Below, piece by piece: positions 46,269-57,895 of a stretch of DNA of 64,000 bases. A model generated the notes under the pieces. That model did not search any database and was not told the origin of the DNA. It saw nothing but the letters and a program-made list of their open reading frames with translations. The DNA comes from Macrotrachela quadricornifera (lineage: Eukaryota > Rotifera > Eurotatoria > Philodinida > Philodinidae): contig JAJEKB010020812.1 in NCBI GenBank assembly GCA_022393335.1, forward strand, positions 1,000,200 through 1,064,199. Reading direction: 5' to 3'. Position 1 is the first letter of the stretch. Every line of letters begins with the position of its first letter. Both the position numbers and the translations under genes were made by a program.

Positions 46269-49075
46269 TTAAACATGCCATGGTATTGTTGTAAAAGATG
46301 ACATCAGTTGATTAACGTAAGCGATATTGTTGTGAATTTTTAGTAAATCAGGATGATCTGGTGAAAGAATTTCCTCAAATATTGCTCGTGCTTTCTCCAA
46401 ATGCTTCATTGCAGTAGGAAATTTGTTCATAGCACAGTTGAGCTGAGCAAGATTGGCATAGAACGTACCGACATAATGATGCTTTGATAGGCCAGCTGCC
46501 TTATAAGTCTCGTGAGTCTTTGTAAAGTATTCCTGTGCTTTTGAAACGCTTTTCATTCGCATTTGAATAATTGCCATATTCGAATAAATTCGGCCAATCT
46601 CAGGATGAACAGGTGGAAGATGGACTCGTAGAATCTGAAATGACTTTTCAATATAATCGAGCGCATCATTTTCATGTCCTAGCTGGAGTTCAACGTCAGC
46701 GGTATTATTATAAATCGAAGCTAGATCTGGATGTGTTGGGGAAAGTTTTATTTGACTATTGATTGCTTGTTTATAATAATCTAATGCTATCCGATATTCT
46801 TTTCGTGCGTTATAAAGCATACCGAAAACATTATAAATTCGGACAAATTCAGCATGATTAGCTGGGAAATGTTCTTTTTGAATTTTTTCTGCCATTTCAA
46901 GATATTCTATTGCCATGTCAAAATCTCCCATTAATCTGTAAAGCGACCATATATTGACATAAAATAATGCTAGTCGTGAATTCCCCGATGAAACTATTGA
47001 TTTTTGGATATTAATTGCTTTTAAAAAATACGCAAGTGCCTTGTCGTATTCGCTACATTCTTTATATAACTGGCCAATATTATTACTGACTATAGGGAAA
47101 TCAGCATGTTGAGATAAAGAATTGACTTCCATAACGTTGAGTGCTTCTTCAAGGCACTGAATTGCCGTATGATATTGACCCATCCATTGATATCCGACGG
47201 CAACATTATTTAATGCACCGACTAAGCTTTTATGAGTACGAGGAAGAGATTTTCTTTGAATTTCAAGTGCTTTTTCATGGTATTCTAGTGCAGTTTTACG
47301 TTCTCCTAAGGTGAAATTAATATTACCAATATTATTACAGATCTTACTCAAATCAGGATGACCAGATGGAAGCGTGGATTCGAGATGCTCGAGAGATTTT
47401 TGAAAGTATTCTCGTGCATCAGAATGACATCCCATTGAATTATAAGTCAAAGCAATATTGTTATACATTAAATCAAGATTCGGTGAATTATAAAAAAGAT
47501 ATCCTTCTTCAATATCGGTCACTAGTTTATAAAATTCAATTGCTTCTGAATAGTTTCCCATTGCATCATGAACTGCAGCTATACTCACATAAGCCTCAAC
47601 CAAGGTAAAATTATTGCCATCAATCGATAACGAACACAGATCAAGTACCTGTTGAAAATATGCAAGTGTGCTAGAAAATACACTTGTATTATATGCAATT
47701 TTTGCTAATAGTTTATAGAGATATATTCGTGACTGAACATCATCAGTCGATGCTAGCGTCCTTTCGAAGATCGTTTTAGCACTGTTGTATTCACCCATAT
47801 GATAGAGTAAATGACCAAGTGATATATGTAGAGAACCGCTGTGAATTTCTTGACGAAACCATTCGGTAATTTGTTTCAATTATTTATCATTCTCATCGGT
47901 TAATGTTAAATTTACTTGGCATACTCCTTCTTCAAGATTTTTTATTTCACCAATTCGACAGATTGTATGCATTGAAAATAAATATTCCTTTTCATCGGCA
48001 TGATTGCTAAATTTCTCTACAGAAGCAAATGGCACAGTTGAAATCATAGGATCAATTTCAAGTTCAAAGAGAATTCCAACAGAATTTGCTTGTAAAGCCG
48101 AACTTTCTGCTAGTAGACGTGAAACATCTTTATCAGTACTAGTCGACAGAAAGTTATTGAATGATAAAAGACCCGTTTGGTTGTTTTTCAGCTTTTCAAA
48201 GTCATTTTTTCTCATCCCTTGACCACGATAAACATATTGTTTCTCGGAAGGTTGTTGCTTTTGATATAATCGTTCAATCTCTCGATGAAGATCTTGAATA
48301 TAAAATCCCATACGAACAATAATTTCAGTCTGTTGTATTCTTAGAGCACGATTGAGTGGTTCGTAGACAAACAACTCTTTAGTATACCACCAAATAGATG
48401 ATTTTTTCGAATAATTTTCATCGAAATTGTTCACAGACTCAAGATTGATAGAATTATTAGCATATTCTCTAAGAAGATGATCGATAAAATCCGATTTCGA
48501 ATTTTTATCATATTGTTTTTTAATACAAGTTCTTTTAACAATTGTGTATACATAAACGATTGATCGAGTTCATTCTTACGGTCAACAGTCGATGACGGTA
48601 TAATACTAATCGAAATTAAATCGTATTCAGTTCGTCGAATGCACTGTTTAAAATCATAAAATATATCAATTATTTTTGTAAACGAACCTTTGAATTTTCT
48701 ATACGCATTCTTCAACGACGTATCATTACTTTCAGTATCACAAAGAGCATATATAAATTTAAGTTGAGTAAATTCATGTACCAATGGTAACAGAGTGTTC
48801 ACGGTTGGTTGCCATAGAATCCAACAGACTTTTTCATCGGAAAGATCTGTTAAGAAATCAACGCAGGTATTCACACAATTAAATACTTTAACATTACAAT
48901 ATTGCTTGATTAAATTTTCGTTTACACCTTGCCATTTACACACATCTGATTCAAGTAAAATAATTATCCATTTTTCGAAAATATTATCTTTTTATATTGG
49001 TATATTTTGAAAATTAGTCGATGTACTCTCGAGAAGAAACTCAGAGATATTTAATTCATTTGAAAATGTGGTCAT
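46269..49075 (-). pseudogene. ADP-ribosyltransferase fused to kinesin-light-chain-type TPRs
   Basis: ATG at 49075 opens a frame (MTTFSNELNISEFLL) that hits TAA at 48992-48994. It then continues through a bdelloid-type N-terminal region (WIIILLESDVCKW, VDFLTDLSDEKVCWIL). A one-base shift in an A-run near 48520 leads to the transferase domain: YVYRGQGM (the R of R-S-E), SFNNFLSTSTDKDVS (the S motif) and ADEKEYLF (ExE glutamates, as in arginine-specific ARTs). TAA at 47880-47882 then precedes about 530 residues of roughly 42-residue TPRs, for example IYNNIALTYNSMGCHSDAREYF and LALFYVNIWSLYRLMGDFDM. NAD+:arginine ART-TPR fusions are a large family in bdelloids; a regulatory or immune role is conjecture. 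Three lesions make this copy non-coding as it stands, although every motif is present. Confidence 0.8.
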
Positions 49076-49299
49076 TTCGAAATGTACGAAACAACACAAA
49101 TAAATGAAAAGATGATGAAATTGATAAGAGTATTATTTACTAAAGAATGATAAAGACAAAAAAAAAGTATGCATAATAAAACTTGAAAAAAACCGAGAAC
49201 TTAAATGTCGTATTGATAAAAAGAAAGGTAATGATAATGGAAAGTAAAAGGTTGCTTTTGTCGAGATAATTCAAAAGTGAAATAGAAAAAAACTAGAGA

Positions 49300-49790
49300 T
49301 TTAACTGACACTTTAATTATTCTTGATATGTGTTAGAATGCATGAAATCATTTTATTTGACATTATTTGGAAATTTCATTTTAATTCATGTTAACAAAGG
49401 AATTATCAAATCATAACAAAGACTATTCATACATCTGTTAAAAGAGAGTATTCATGGAATATCATGTTAAAGAAAGAAAATACTCTCATTAGCATTTATA
49501 TTTAAAAATACTTTTTAGGTTGTATAGTAAAATATTGCTACGACATGTCATCTTCCATAGAAGCTAATTCTATGATTTATTATAACAAAATTTTAATTTA
49601 CTTGTATAAAATATGTGGATTTACACTTTTGTGTGCCGGCAGTATTGATAGTATTTTGAACGGTATTATATTTCTTCACAAAGCCATGCGAAAATATCCA
49701 GATTTTATTTATTTTTCTTGCATTTAATCTTAGTAATTTGTTTGTCTTGTACACCACTTTATTCATAACGAGCAAAATGCGAAGATATAT
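49300..49790 (+). pseudogene. Truncated copy of the 7TM receptor with its upstream region
   Basis: ATG 49545 starts MSSSIEANSMIYYNKILIYL and matches the receptor at 42966 through helix 1 (LLCAGSIDSILNGIIF, then KAMRKYPDFIYF). A frameshift near 49720 leads into AFNLSNLFVLYTTLFI in another frame, after which similarity stops. Upstream sequence 49315-49420 (TTCATGTTAACAAAGG and flanks) resembles 42545-42600. This copy keeps Arg (MRKYP) where the longer copy has TGA. Confidence 0.75.
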
Positions 49791-50404
49791 AGTATAAATA
49801 AAGAGTATTTACGTATGGATATATTATATTTTTGTCAAATTAAATACATATGGAACACAAAAATCTTTAGCAGCACCACGTCAAATTTTAGTTTTATTTT
49901 TACTGAAATTAATAACTATCCAGATGGGATATATAACCGAATGGTATTGTTAAGGTAAAAAGACATTCTCTCTCATTGAAATAATGTATAACACGTCCAT
50001 TCAATTTTGTTTTATGATTGATGGTATTAAGTTCGACAATAATAAAGATAAGGAAGATGTTGAAAATGATGAAGATTATGTTTGATGAATGAATATTTAC
50101 ATCTGAAGTTGATACGCAGATGAAATCAATATTATTCAACTTAGCAGCTATAGAAATGATATAATTGCTCATCAAGATGTTTTTGAATTAAAGTGTTATT
50201 TGAATATTAATCCAATTTTATCAAACACATTGAATTTACAATGAAGGACGTTTCATCTGAGGGCTTATTTTAAAGGACAAAATTTGGAGGACACTCTTTA
50301 AAAGTACATTTTAGCATGTATTCGTGCAAGATCGAAACGTCTTACTGAATTTTATTGGAAAAATTCCATCCCCTTCACCATGATAAAATAATTTATTAAA
50401 AAAA

Positions 50405-51390
50405 TTAACACCACAAGTCACCACCTTCAAAAGCAAACATTTGTACTCGATGATTATGAGTATCCGAAACGTATAAATTGTATTTGGAATCAAATGCTAT
50501 ACTACGAGGGTTATTCAAGAGTTCGCTGCTACTTCCCGATGTTTTTGTCTCACCAGCAACCACTGTGATTGAACGATCTCGAATATTATATCTTATCACA
50601 TCATGTACTGCCCATTCAGCAATAAAGAGATTTCCATAAGGATCCACTATAACATCTGTCAGATATTCAAAATTAGCCATCACTCTTTTCCCTGCTGTTC
50701 CTGAACTATTCTGCGATGTAAATTTTTGAATGGTACCACCCGCCGAATTAGTGACATAGATATTATCACACTTATCAACAACGAGACCAGCGGGACTATA
50801 TAAATTAGTACCAATTTCTGTTGTTAAACCAGAAGACAATGAATACTTTATCACACTATCAGATATATGTTCAGTAGCATAAATATCACCTTCGATACCA
50901 CCATAAATTCCCTGATGGTAACCGTTAGAAGCAACTGTAACACCCGATTTTCCGTTGACTGGCCACATTTGAATTCGTGGATTCATATAATCAGCAATAA
51001 ATATATTACCAGTTTTAGAGTCAACGAAAACATCATGTGGAAGATCTAGTTGATGACTTCCGTTCCCATTTCCATTACCACCAGCCACTGTCTGTCCAAC
51101 TGTTGAACCTGGTGTGTATTTCTGAATACGATGGTTGTGCATGTCTGCTACATATAGATAGTCATCTTTATCTATAAAGATTCCAAAAGGAATCGCAAGC
51201 CAAGGATTTGAGAATATCGATTCCCTCCCTCCAGTTACTGTCATAGCCTGTTTCTTCCATTTTGGTTTGGTGCATGATGATGATGATGATGATGTTGAAA
51301 TGGTTCGCAATCGATTGATGCCGCAGATGCTATATTCGAACCGAGTAACAAAAGAAAAAGTGAAAAATAAGATAGTGAATAAACGGCCAT
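50405..51390 (-). CDS. Secreted NHL-repeat protein with a probable frameshift after the signal peptide
   Basis: About 280 residues form NHL (beta-propeller) repeats: IPFGIFIDKDDYLYVADMHN with HRIQKY, LPHDVFVDSKTGNIFIADYM, AGLVVDKCDNIYVTNS, DVIVDPYGNLFIAEW and PRSIAFDSKYNLYVSDTHN with HRVQMF. The stop is at 50405. The repeat frame has no ATG ahead of the first repeat. ATG at 51388-51390 in the adjacent frame encodes an excellent signal peptide (MAVYSLSYFSLFLLLLGS) and then enters a CAT run read as poly-His (about 51270-51290). The frame must change within or near that run to reach CTKPKWKKQAMTV. The gene is therefore either frameshifted or misassembled at the trinucleotide run. Such NHL proteins are numerous in bdelloids; the role is unknown. 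Confidence 0.75.
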
Positions 51391-51859
51391 TTTTCAACAG
51401 TGAATAGAAGAATACGAGTGTCTCGGAATTTAAAGGACAGAAAGTTAATTAAGAACAGATATAAAAAGCAAAGAATCAACTTAATTTGAAAATAAATGTT
51501 CTGTGCGTGCATGATATATGATATGTGTAAAGTGCCCGGGATTTTCGATATTTTGTGCTAACACACACTCTTCGTTCTGATGTGGCTGATAGAGAGTGAT
51601 AATGTGATCATTCTTTGCTATAATAGGATATTAATAAAAAAAAAAGAACATTCGAATCATTTTTGATTATTTGATGACACATGATTTTCTGTATTTTGAA
51701 GTGTGAATGTGGCCGTCATACTTAATCGACATTTTCAATTTCTCAAGACAAATTAACAAGTCTGAAGCCAATGTTTTTTTTTCTTTCTTTTCCAATTAGA
51801 ACTTCTTTAAATAAGTAAACGCCTTCTTTTTTTTCGAAATAAAGTTTTAATGAGGCAGT

Positions 51860-52337
51860 AATTTAACGGACACTTTGATCATATGTGATATGTGTTGAAA
51901 AGCATGATATTATAATATTATCACATATCTTAATTTTTAGTAATATTTGTTCTCGAATATAAGAAGAGATCGGAAAAATATTTCGCGAACAACAGAATAT
52001 TTAAGACACGTTGTAAGAGAGCTGTAAAAACGTCACAAGTATATGTGAGAAATGCGTTAACTTGTCATATTCATTCATCCATTATTTGAAGATTTTGATC
52101 TTGATTCAGGTTAACAACCGAGCCATCAGAAAACATATGGGTTGAAATAGTAGATGTTTTTAGGAGAAGCTTTCACGTAAAAACATAAAAATCAAGAATA
52201 TGGTATTCGATTATGAATTTGATTCTTTTATAGAGCGTTAGAACGCTGCCGTAAATAAAATTATATATGAGAAATGTAATTTTTCTTCAAATTGTGATAT
52301 TCTAATAATAAATGTGTTCATCGAAGCAGCACATTAA
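51860..52337 (+). pseudogene. Third copy of the 7TM receptor upstream region, cut by piggyBac
   Basis: 52160-52330 matches 42660-42800: AAAAACATAAA, then TATTCGATTATGAATTTG, TTTTATAG, then CTGCCGT. GGTTAACAACCGAGCCATCA (52111-52130) corresponds to TGTTAACAAGTGAGGCATCA (42569-42588). The coding part is absent because the match stops at the TTAA used by piggyBac copy 3. Confidence 0.65.
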
Positions 52338-54497
52338 CCCTTTGAGGACGGGGTAAGTGTACGGGACAAATAGAAGTTTTTAAAGTTTCAAACCACGTTT
52401 TTATTTTCATGAATGTTAAGCACGACTCTCTAGAAACATTTCAAAGTGTGGTAATCTCGAAAACAATCTAACATACAAAGACCAACATTACAGTCAGCAC
52501 ATTCGCATCTGGACTCAGCTCTCTTCTTCGCTCTTTTCGTAGTATTAAGCGCAAACTACACATTGTTTTCGTGGATCTTGTTTTGTTGATGTTGAAGAAA
52601 TAAGTGTTGGAAAATGACGTCCAACTAATCGAACTGGATTATCTACACCACTGGGTTGTCCTCTTGACGCTTTGGGTTTACTATACATGGCAACAATTTG
52701 ACGTATCAGCTGTAGACGAAAATCATGGAATTGAGTGTTTCGACCAGTTTTTTCCTTGTATAGGACGTACGAATTCAACACTGATATATCCAGCAAACGG
52801 AAGAAAAGTTTCTTGTACCATTTTACCGATTTGTGAGCACATTCAACGCAACTAATCTGCATATCTGATGTGTCCACGGAACCCCTGTTTTTATTGTAGT
52901 CAATGACCGAGATTGGTTTTCGAATTTGTACCCTAGTTTGTCAATGAAGTTTTCCGGTGTTCTCCAATCTTGCTTCATGTATTGTCGAAAGTATGGTAAC
53001 TTCCCTTTTATCGATCCATTTGATAGCAAGTAAAGTATCAGTGTATCGGTAATCATAATCACCTTTTTCTAGTTGATCAGTAAATCTCGGCATTCCGAAT
53101 CCATTTTGTCTTACTGTGCCGCAGGCTCCAGTAGAATTCGCATGTAATTCTTCGAAAAGGACCGGACTCGTGAATCAGCTGTCCACGAACAAATTGTGAC
53201 CTTTTAGAAGATACGGTTGCATAAGTTTCATCACAACTGATCCTGCAATGCCAAGCTCTCGGTTATACACAATATCTGTTTCAGATCCTGTGTAAATGAT
53301 GAAATCTAACACAAATCCAGTGCGACAATCACATAGGACAAAAAACTTGACTCCGTATCTATGTCGCTTGGTGGAAATATACTGTTTGAATTGTAACCTT
53401 CCTTTCCAAAGCATCATACTTTCATCGATGCATAAATTCTGGTACGGAACCAATGTGTTTCCGAAGTTTTCCTTCAGATGCTGGATGAACGGTCTTATTT
53501 TGTATAATCTATCACCTTCAGACTGACTCGAATTATCATTGAAATGCAAGAATTTCAAGATTAGCAAAAATCGATCTCTTGGCATGATATCATTGAACAT
53601 CGACGTTGCGATCAGATGATCCATTGACCAATAGTCTTTGATTGTGTGCTTCCTAACATGAGCCATTAGCATAAAAGTAGCCAGAAAAAGGTATATTTCT
53701 TGAGAATCAGTCGGAGACCATTTTGCTTAATGTGACAATGACCATTTACATGCATCCGATGCACTTGCTTGAAATTTATTTGTCTCGTTCACAATAATTT
53801 GGATCAACGCTTGATCAAAAAAAAAGTTTGAAAAAATCTAACGGAGAGTCATCATTCAAGTCCACACCTATGCCACAATTGTTGCTTTGGAACTGAAATA
53901 TCTTGGGTCTAAAATCTTCTTTCCGCCATGATCTCGAATTTGAAAAACGACCAGACGGACGATAAAAGTAGATATCTTCGTCATCGTCTATCTCCATGTT
54001 ACTCTCTGAGTCGGAACCACTATCTTCGCTAGTTTGAGATTCGTCTTCGTTTGTTGAATCTGATTCAAGTTTAGATTGTTCATCATAAAGTGTATCCTTG
54101 GTTTCAGATTGTCTAACTGCTGTCATTTGACTCTGTTAAGCTCACGAAAAAACGACCTTTTATGATACAGCGATAGTCAGAGCCTATTTATATATGCAGA
54201 TAGTGAAAAGAACGAGAACGTACTAGAAAAAAAGGAAAGAATCATTCATGAAGATGACGTCATGATGACGTAACGATGATGCAAGACAAGAGAACACCGT
54301 TCATACATTCATTGACGAGAACAAAGGACAGAAGTAAGAACATGTTTATAACAATAGTATGGAAACACGTTAGAGATGTCAGAACTAGACTCCCTGCTAC
54401 TATCTAGACTATTGCCCGAAACTAAAAGATGTCTTCAGACCATCTGTAGGCTGATTCCTACTCAACCCACATATATGTGGTTCCCGTCCCCAAAGGG
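52338..54497 (-). mobile_element. Defective piggyBac element (copy 3), 2.16 kb
   Basis: TTAA on both sides (52334-52337 and 54498-54501). TIRs read CCCTTTGAGGACGGGGTAAG at the left and CCCTTTGGGGACGGGAACC from the right. The transposase reads on the minus strand. It is inserted at the junction of a receptor upstream copy and a half mariner. Confidence 0.9.
52500..54126 (-). pseudogene. piggyBac transposase pseudogene (copy 3)
   Basis: The least decayed of the three. An acidic N-terminus starts near 54126 (MTAVRQSETKDTLYDEQS). A frame change near 53810 leads to the region before HVRKHTIKDYWSMDHLIATS. CIDESMMLWKGRLQFKQYI marks the first Asp (about 53420). GHNLFVDS is followed directly by a stop at 53175-53177, next to the second Asp. 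FTDQLEKGDYDYRYTDTLLA follows, then a frame change near 52880 into VDTSDMQISCVECAHKSVKWY (third Asp). QCVVCA before TAA 52545-52547 starts the Cys-rich domain, whose remaining Cys codons continue past the stop. Inactive as read. Confidence 0.85.
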
Positions 54498-55253
54498 TTA
54501 AGTTTTGTTGCGGGCGATGAATCAGCTCGTTTCCAATGTTTTGATGAGTATTTTGATTCAGGATCATAATAATAAAGCCAAGATTCATCACCAGTTGTAA
54601 TTCGAAAAAGAAAGTCGTTTCCTTCCATTGAATAGCGAGCCAAAAGTTCTTGACATGCTTGAACATGTTCGTGCCTTTGATCAGATGTTAGTAAATGTGG
54701 TACCCATCTCGCAGAAACTTTAGTCATGTGTAATTGATCATGAATGATACCATCTATTGTGCCAGTTGAAATGCCTACGGCATCTACTATTTGATGAATT
54801 GTAATTCGACGATCTTCGATGATTAGACTTTCAATAGCTTTAACAGTTTGATCGTCTGTTGCAGTAATTGGTCGACCACATTTAGGATCATCTTCAATAT
54901 TTAATTGCCCATCTTTAAAACGATGAACCCACTTAAAAACTCTTGTACATGATGGAGCATGGTCACCATAAACTACCACCATACGTTCATAAATATTGGA
55001 TGGAGAATGTCCTTCTAAAACAAGAAACTTTATAACTGAGCGATGCTCAAGCTTTTGAATTTTCATCAGTGTATAAAGAGTGATCTGATAAAATCTTTTT
55101 TTTTTCACATAGATATTTCATTGGTTAATGATTATGATATCTATATAGATGGGGCACTGTTCTAACTACACATAGACTAAAAACTAAGAACAATAACGCT
55201 TCTTATTGTGTTTTAATAAAATTAGTCCCGATACTTTTTGAACGCGCTACGTA
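54498..55253 (-). mobile_element. 5' half of a mariner transposon
   Basis: The transposase N-terminal half starts at about 55066 (MKIQKLEHRSVIKFL). It has the mariner HTH region (SPSNIYERMVVVYGD, RVFKWVHRFKDGQ, DDPKCGRP) and the first catalytic Asp in ITTGDESWLYYYDPESK. It ends at the TTAA where piggyBac copy 3 starts; the remaining catalytic residues are not found on the far side. The outer TIR, read on the minus strand as GTTCAAAAAGTATCGGGACT, is at about 55224-55243, with a TA at 55252. Defective. Confidence 0.8.
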
Positions 55254-55259
55254 TGAGAG

Positions 55260-56578
55260 TAACAGAGATAAACACAAAGAGAATTGATAGTTGAATTTTA
55301 CGATTTAAATTAACTTGTTATTGACTATATGATTGATTTAAAATATTTTGTATGAAGTTTCTAAGCTATGCTGTACTTAGACGAATTTAGTTTGATGAGA
55401 ACGTCCAAAGTATCAAACTTTTATTTTAAAAAATTTAGGATAATATTAGGAGCAAGTATTTTTCTCGTTGTATATTAAAGTTTTGTTGAATAACTTATTT
55501 TTAATTTCGTAGTAAACCTTAGTTATCCTCAATCTGAAAGATAAGTTAAATTTTATGCTTCATCGCATCAATTCTCAAATATTTGTTTCAAAATTCTCTT
55601 TTTTTACAGTTCATTTCCCTCAGTCAAGCAGAGCTGGTAGAACTATATGAGTACAGTTCTATCAGCATTATAGTCAGTAACAAGTTAGTTTAAATCGTGT
55701 AATTCAATTACAAATTCTCTCTATATTTGTCTCTTTTACTCCCATATATATGCGACAAATTGGTCGATCACTAATTGAATTCACTCATTCGTTTATTTAA
55801 ATGTGTAACATCATTTGAGAAACTAATCAATGAAAACAATGGTTTGAAAAAGTGATCTATTTCGTTACTTTATGAATCAATATATATTGTTCATATCCAT
55901 GAATTCGGATAGAGCAATATTTTATATCGAAGTTAATAGAACAGATAACTGTGTGCGAAATTTTTTTATATTTATATATTTTGCAAAAACTTTGTATGAC
56001 CATCTTATAAATTAATGTTGCATCAAACAGCAAGAACTAGATTCGTTGTATCATCTATATTTTATGTGCTTTCGTTTATATATATAGACTGTAAAACAAT
56101 GTATATTATCAGATTTCAGAAAATTTTGTAGCCTCTCAAACCCTTGTAAACTCAATAACAAAATATTTTTAAAGTGATCAAATATATTCTAATGTATTGT
56201 CTGCCTTTGTTATTTATTCTTTGCAAGATTCTTCTTTTTCAATCATCATTTATTATGCATATTTAGGTTTTATCTTGCTGAAAGAAGACCGTATATGCAT
56301 GATAGTTAATATTTTATTTGTGAATAAATGATGACATTAAACGTTAGTGTATTGAAAAGTATGAATAGTGCGAAGAAATGAAACTAATTGAAATATAGAT
56401 TATTGAAAAATGAAAATCACAAGAAAATAAGCGACCAATCAGTTGAACTTACGACTATTAAGAAAATGTTCAAATGATAATAAGAGAAAAAAAAGTCTAC
56501 TACGTGCATTTTAAAGCGTTATGTGAGAGAAAAGAAATTCGTAATGGTTTATGTTGAATCGAAGATTACATGAAATAC
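55260..56578. other. Non-coding AT-rich stretch
   Basis: Contains AT-rich sequence with TATA runs. No ORF, repeat or RNA recognised. The 3' flank of the metalloprotease gene is at its right end. Confidence 0.45.
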
Positions 56579-57661
56579 TTAGTCCAACGGCGGCAAGTTC
56601 TCCGAAAAATATGCAAAATTGTCGGCGTTATTGAGTGCCTTGTCGGGATCACTCTTGGCCAAAGCGACGCAGTCTTCCTTCCCATATGTAACATCATCAG
56701 TATCCGCCACTACTGTAAAGTGTGATATTTCATGAATTATTGTACTACCCGTTGATTCTGGAGGCGTCACTTTTGACGACCAGAATAAAGAACACAAATG
56801 TATTGTATAAGGATCATCAGGATAAACGTAAGCATATGTGTTCTTTTGTTTACATGTACAATCGAACACCATGTGCTCGTTAGCAAGCACTTGATCAATA
56901 CGATTAAAATATGTTTTCAATTTTTGCAAGCGCTCCGATGAAAACTCACCAAACCAATACTTATAGCGGTCTGTACTTTCTGAGTCTATTGTATTCAGAT
57001 AGTCTACGGTGCTAGTACATAAACTTGTTCCTCCATTTACTCCACCGACAATAGCCTGCTTCTGATTTATGGTACAACTCTTATAAGAATATGTAGCCGC
57101 TTTCCCTTGTGAACGAGGTTGAGCACTTTTCTCGATGATCGCATTGGGATGACCTACGGCAAACAGTGTAGTTGGATCAGACTTCATAACGAACTCGTCC
57201 ATCTTTACAGTCGATCTCTTTGCAATACTCTTTTTACTAGATGGCGTACACAACCTGGGACCATCGTAAGCTTTAAATTGAACGATGTAATTGCCAGTCT
57301 TAGTCATATCATACACTGAAGATAGCTCGACAACAGTGCTTTTATTCTGACCAGGTTCTATAGGAATCATACTATCGTTGGCACATAACCGTCGTTTGAC
57401 TTTAGGACCAGCGTATCTGACATTACTGCCATTTCGAGTAATTGTGAATAATGGATCAAATAGTTCCTCCTTGGGTAAATACCAGTCGTAAATCATAACA
57501 TTATCAGATCCGATATTCTTATAAATTAGAAGAATTTCTACATTTTGTTTTTCACCATAATATAAACGTATCGGAGTTATACTAATATGCAACTCTTCAC
57601 CGTAACTATGAGCCACAATGAAAATAATTGTAATCCAGACAATGAACCAAGTCTCATACAT
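56579..57661 (-). CDS. Secreted M35 (deuterolysin / peptidyl-Lys endopeptidase-like) metalloprotease
   Basis: Intact single-exon frame of 360 residues from ATG 57659-57661 (MYETWFIVWITIIFIVAHSYG, a signal peptide) to a stop at 56579-56581. Residues about 24-150 form the beta-rich N-terminal region common in M35 proteins (LHISITPIRLYYGEKQNVEI). The catalytic domain has HEISH at 310-314 and, nine residues after the second His, Asp323 in ADTDDVTYG. This is the aspzincin arrangement in which Zn is held by two His and one Asp, with Glu311 as the base. Paired cysteines (CTINQ, CTST, CTCKQ, CSLFW) suggest an oxidised extracellular protein. M35 enzymes are mostly fungal and bacterial, so lateral acquisition is plausible but unproven. 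It is the only long gene in the window without a visible lesion. Confidence 0.85.
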   Translation of the reverse strand: MYETWFIVWITIIFIVAHSYGEELHISITPIRLYYGEKQNVEILLIYKNIGSDNVMIYDWYLPKEELFDPLFTITRNGSNVRYAGPKVKRRLCANDSMIPIEPGQNKSTVVELSSVYDMTKTGNYIVQFKAYDGPRLCTPSSKKSIAKRSTVKMDEFVMKSDPTTLFAVGHPNAIIEKSAQPRSQGKAATYSYKSCTINQKQAIVGGVNGGTSLCTSTVDYLNTIDSESTDRYKYWFGEFSSERLQKLKTYFNRIDQVLANEHMVFDCTCKQKNTYAYVYPDDPYTIHLCSLFWSSKVTPPESTGSTIIHEISHFTVVADTDDVTYGKEDCVALAKSDPDKALNNADNFAYFSENLPPLD

Positions 57662-57895
57662 TGTTATTGCTTGCTGTTTCCTAGTTTACTAGTATTTTCT
57701 CACTTTGATGTATAAGCTCACAAGACGTGTGCTACAACCCCTTTATCTAAAGAATAAGGCAAACAAATTCATGAATGTCAACGTTGAAACTTGAATTCAA
57801 GTATTCATTATAGTAGAACATCCTAAATGGGAACAGTATAATGTGGATGGAATAGATACTGTTACGAAAAGAATATATTAGATGGAAGCTACATA

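Noticed and set aside
46571..47608. Plus-strand ORFs within the TPR region
   Set aside because: They are antisense shadows of the repetitive minus-strand TPR frame.
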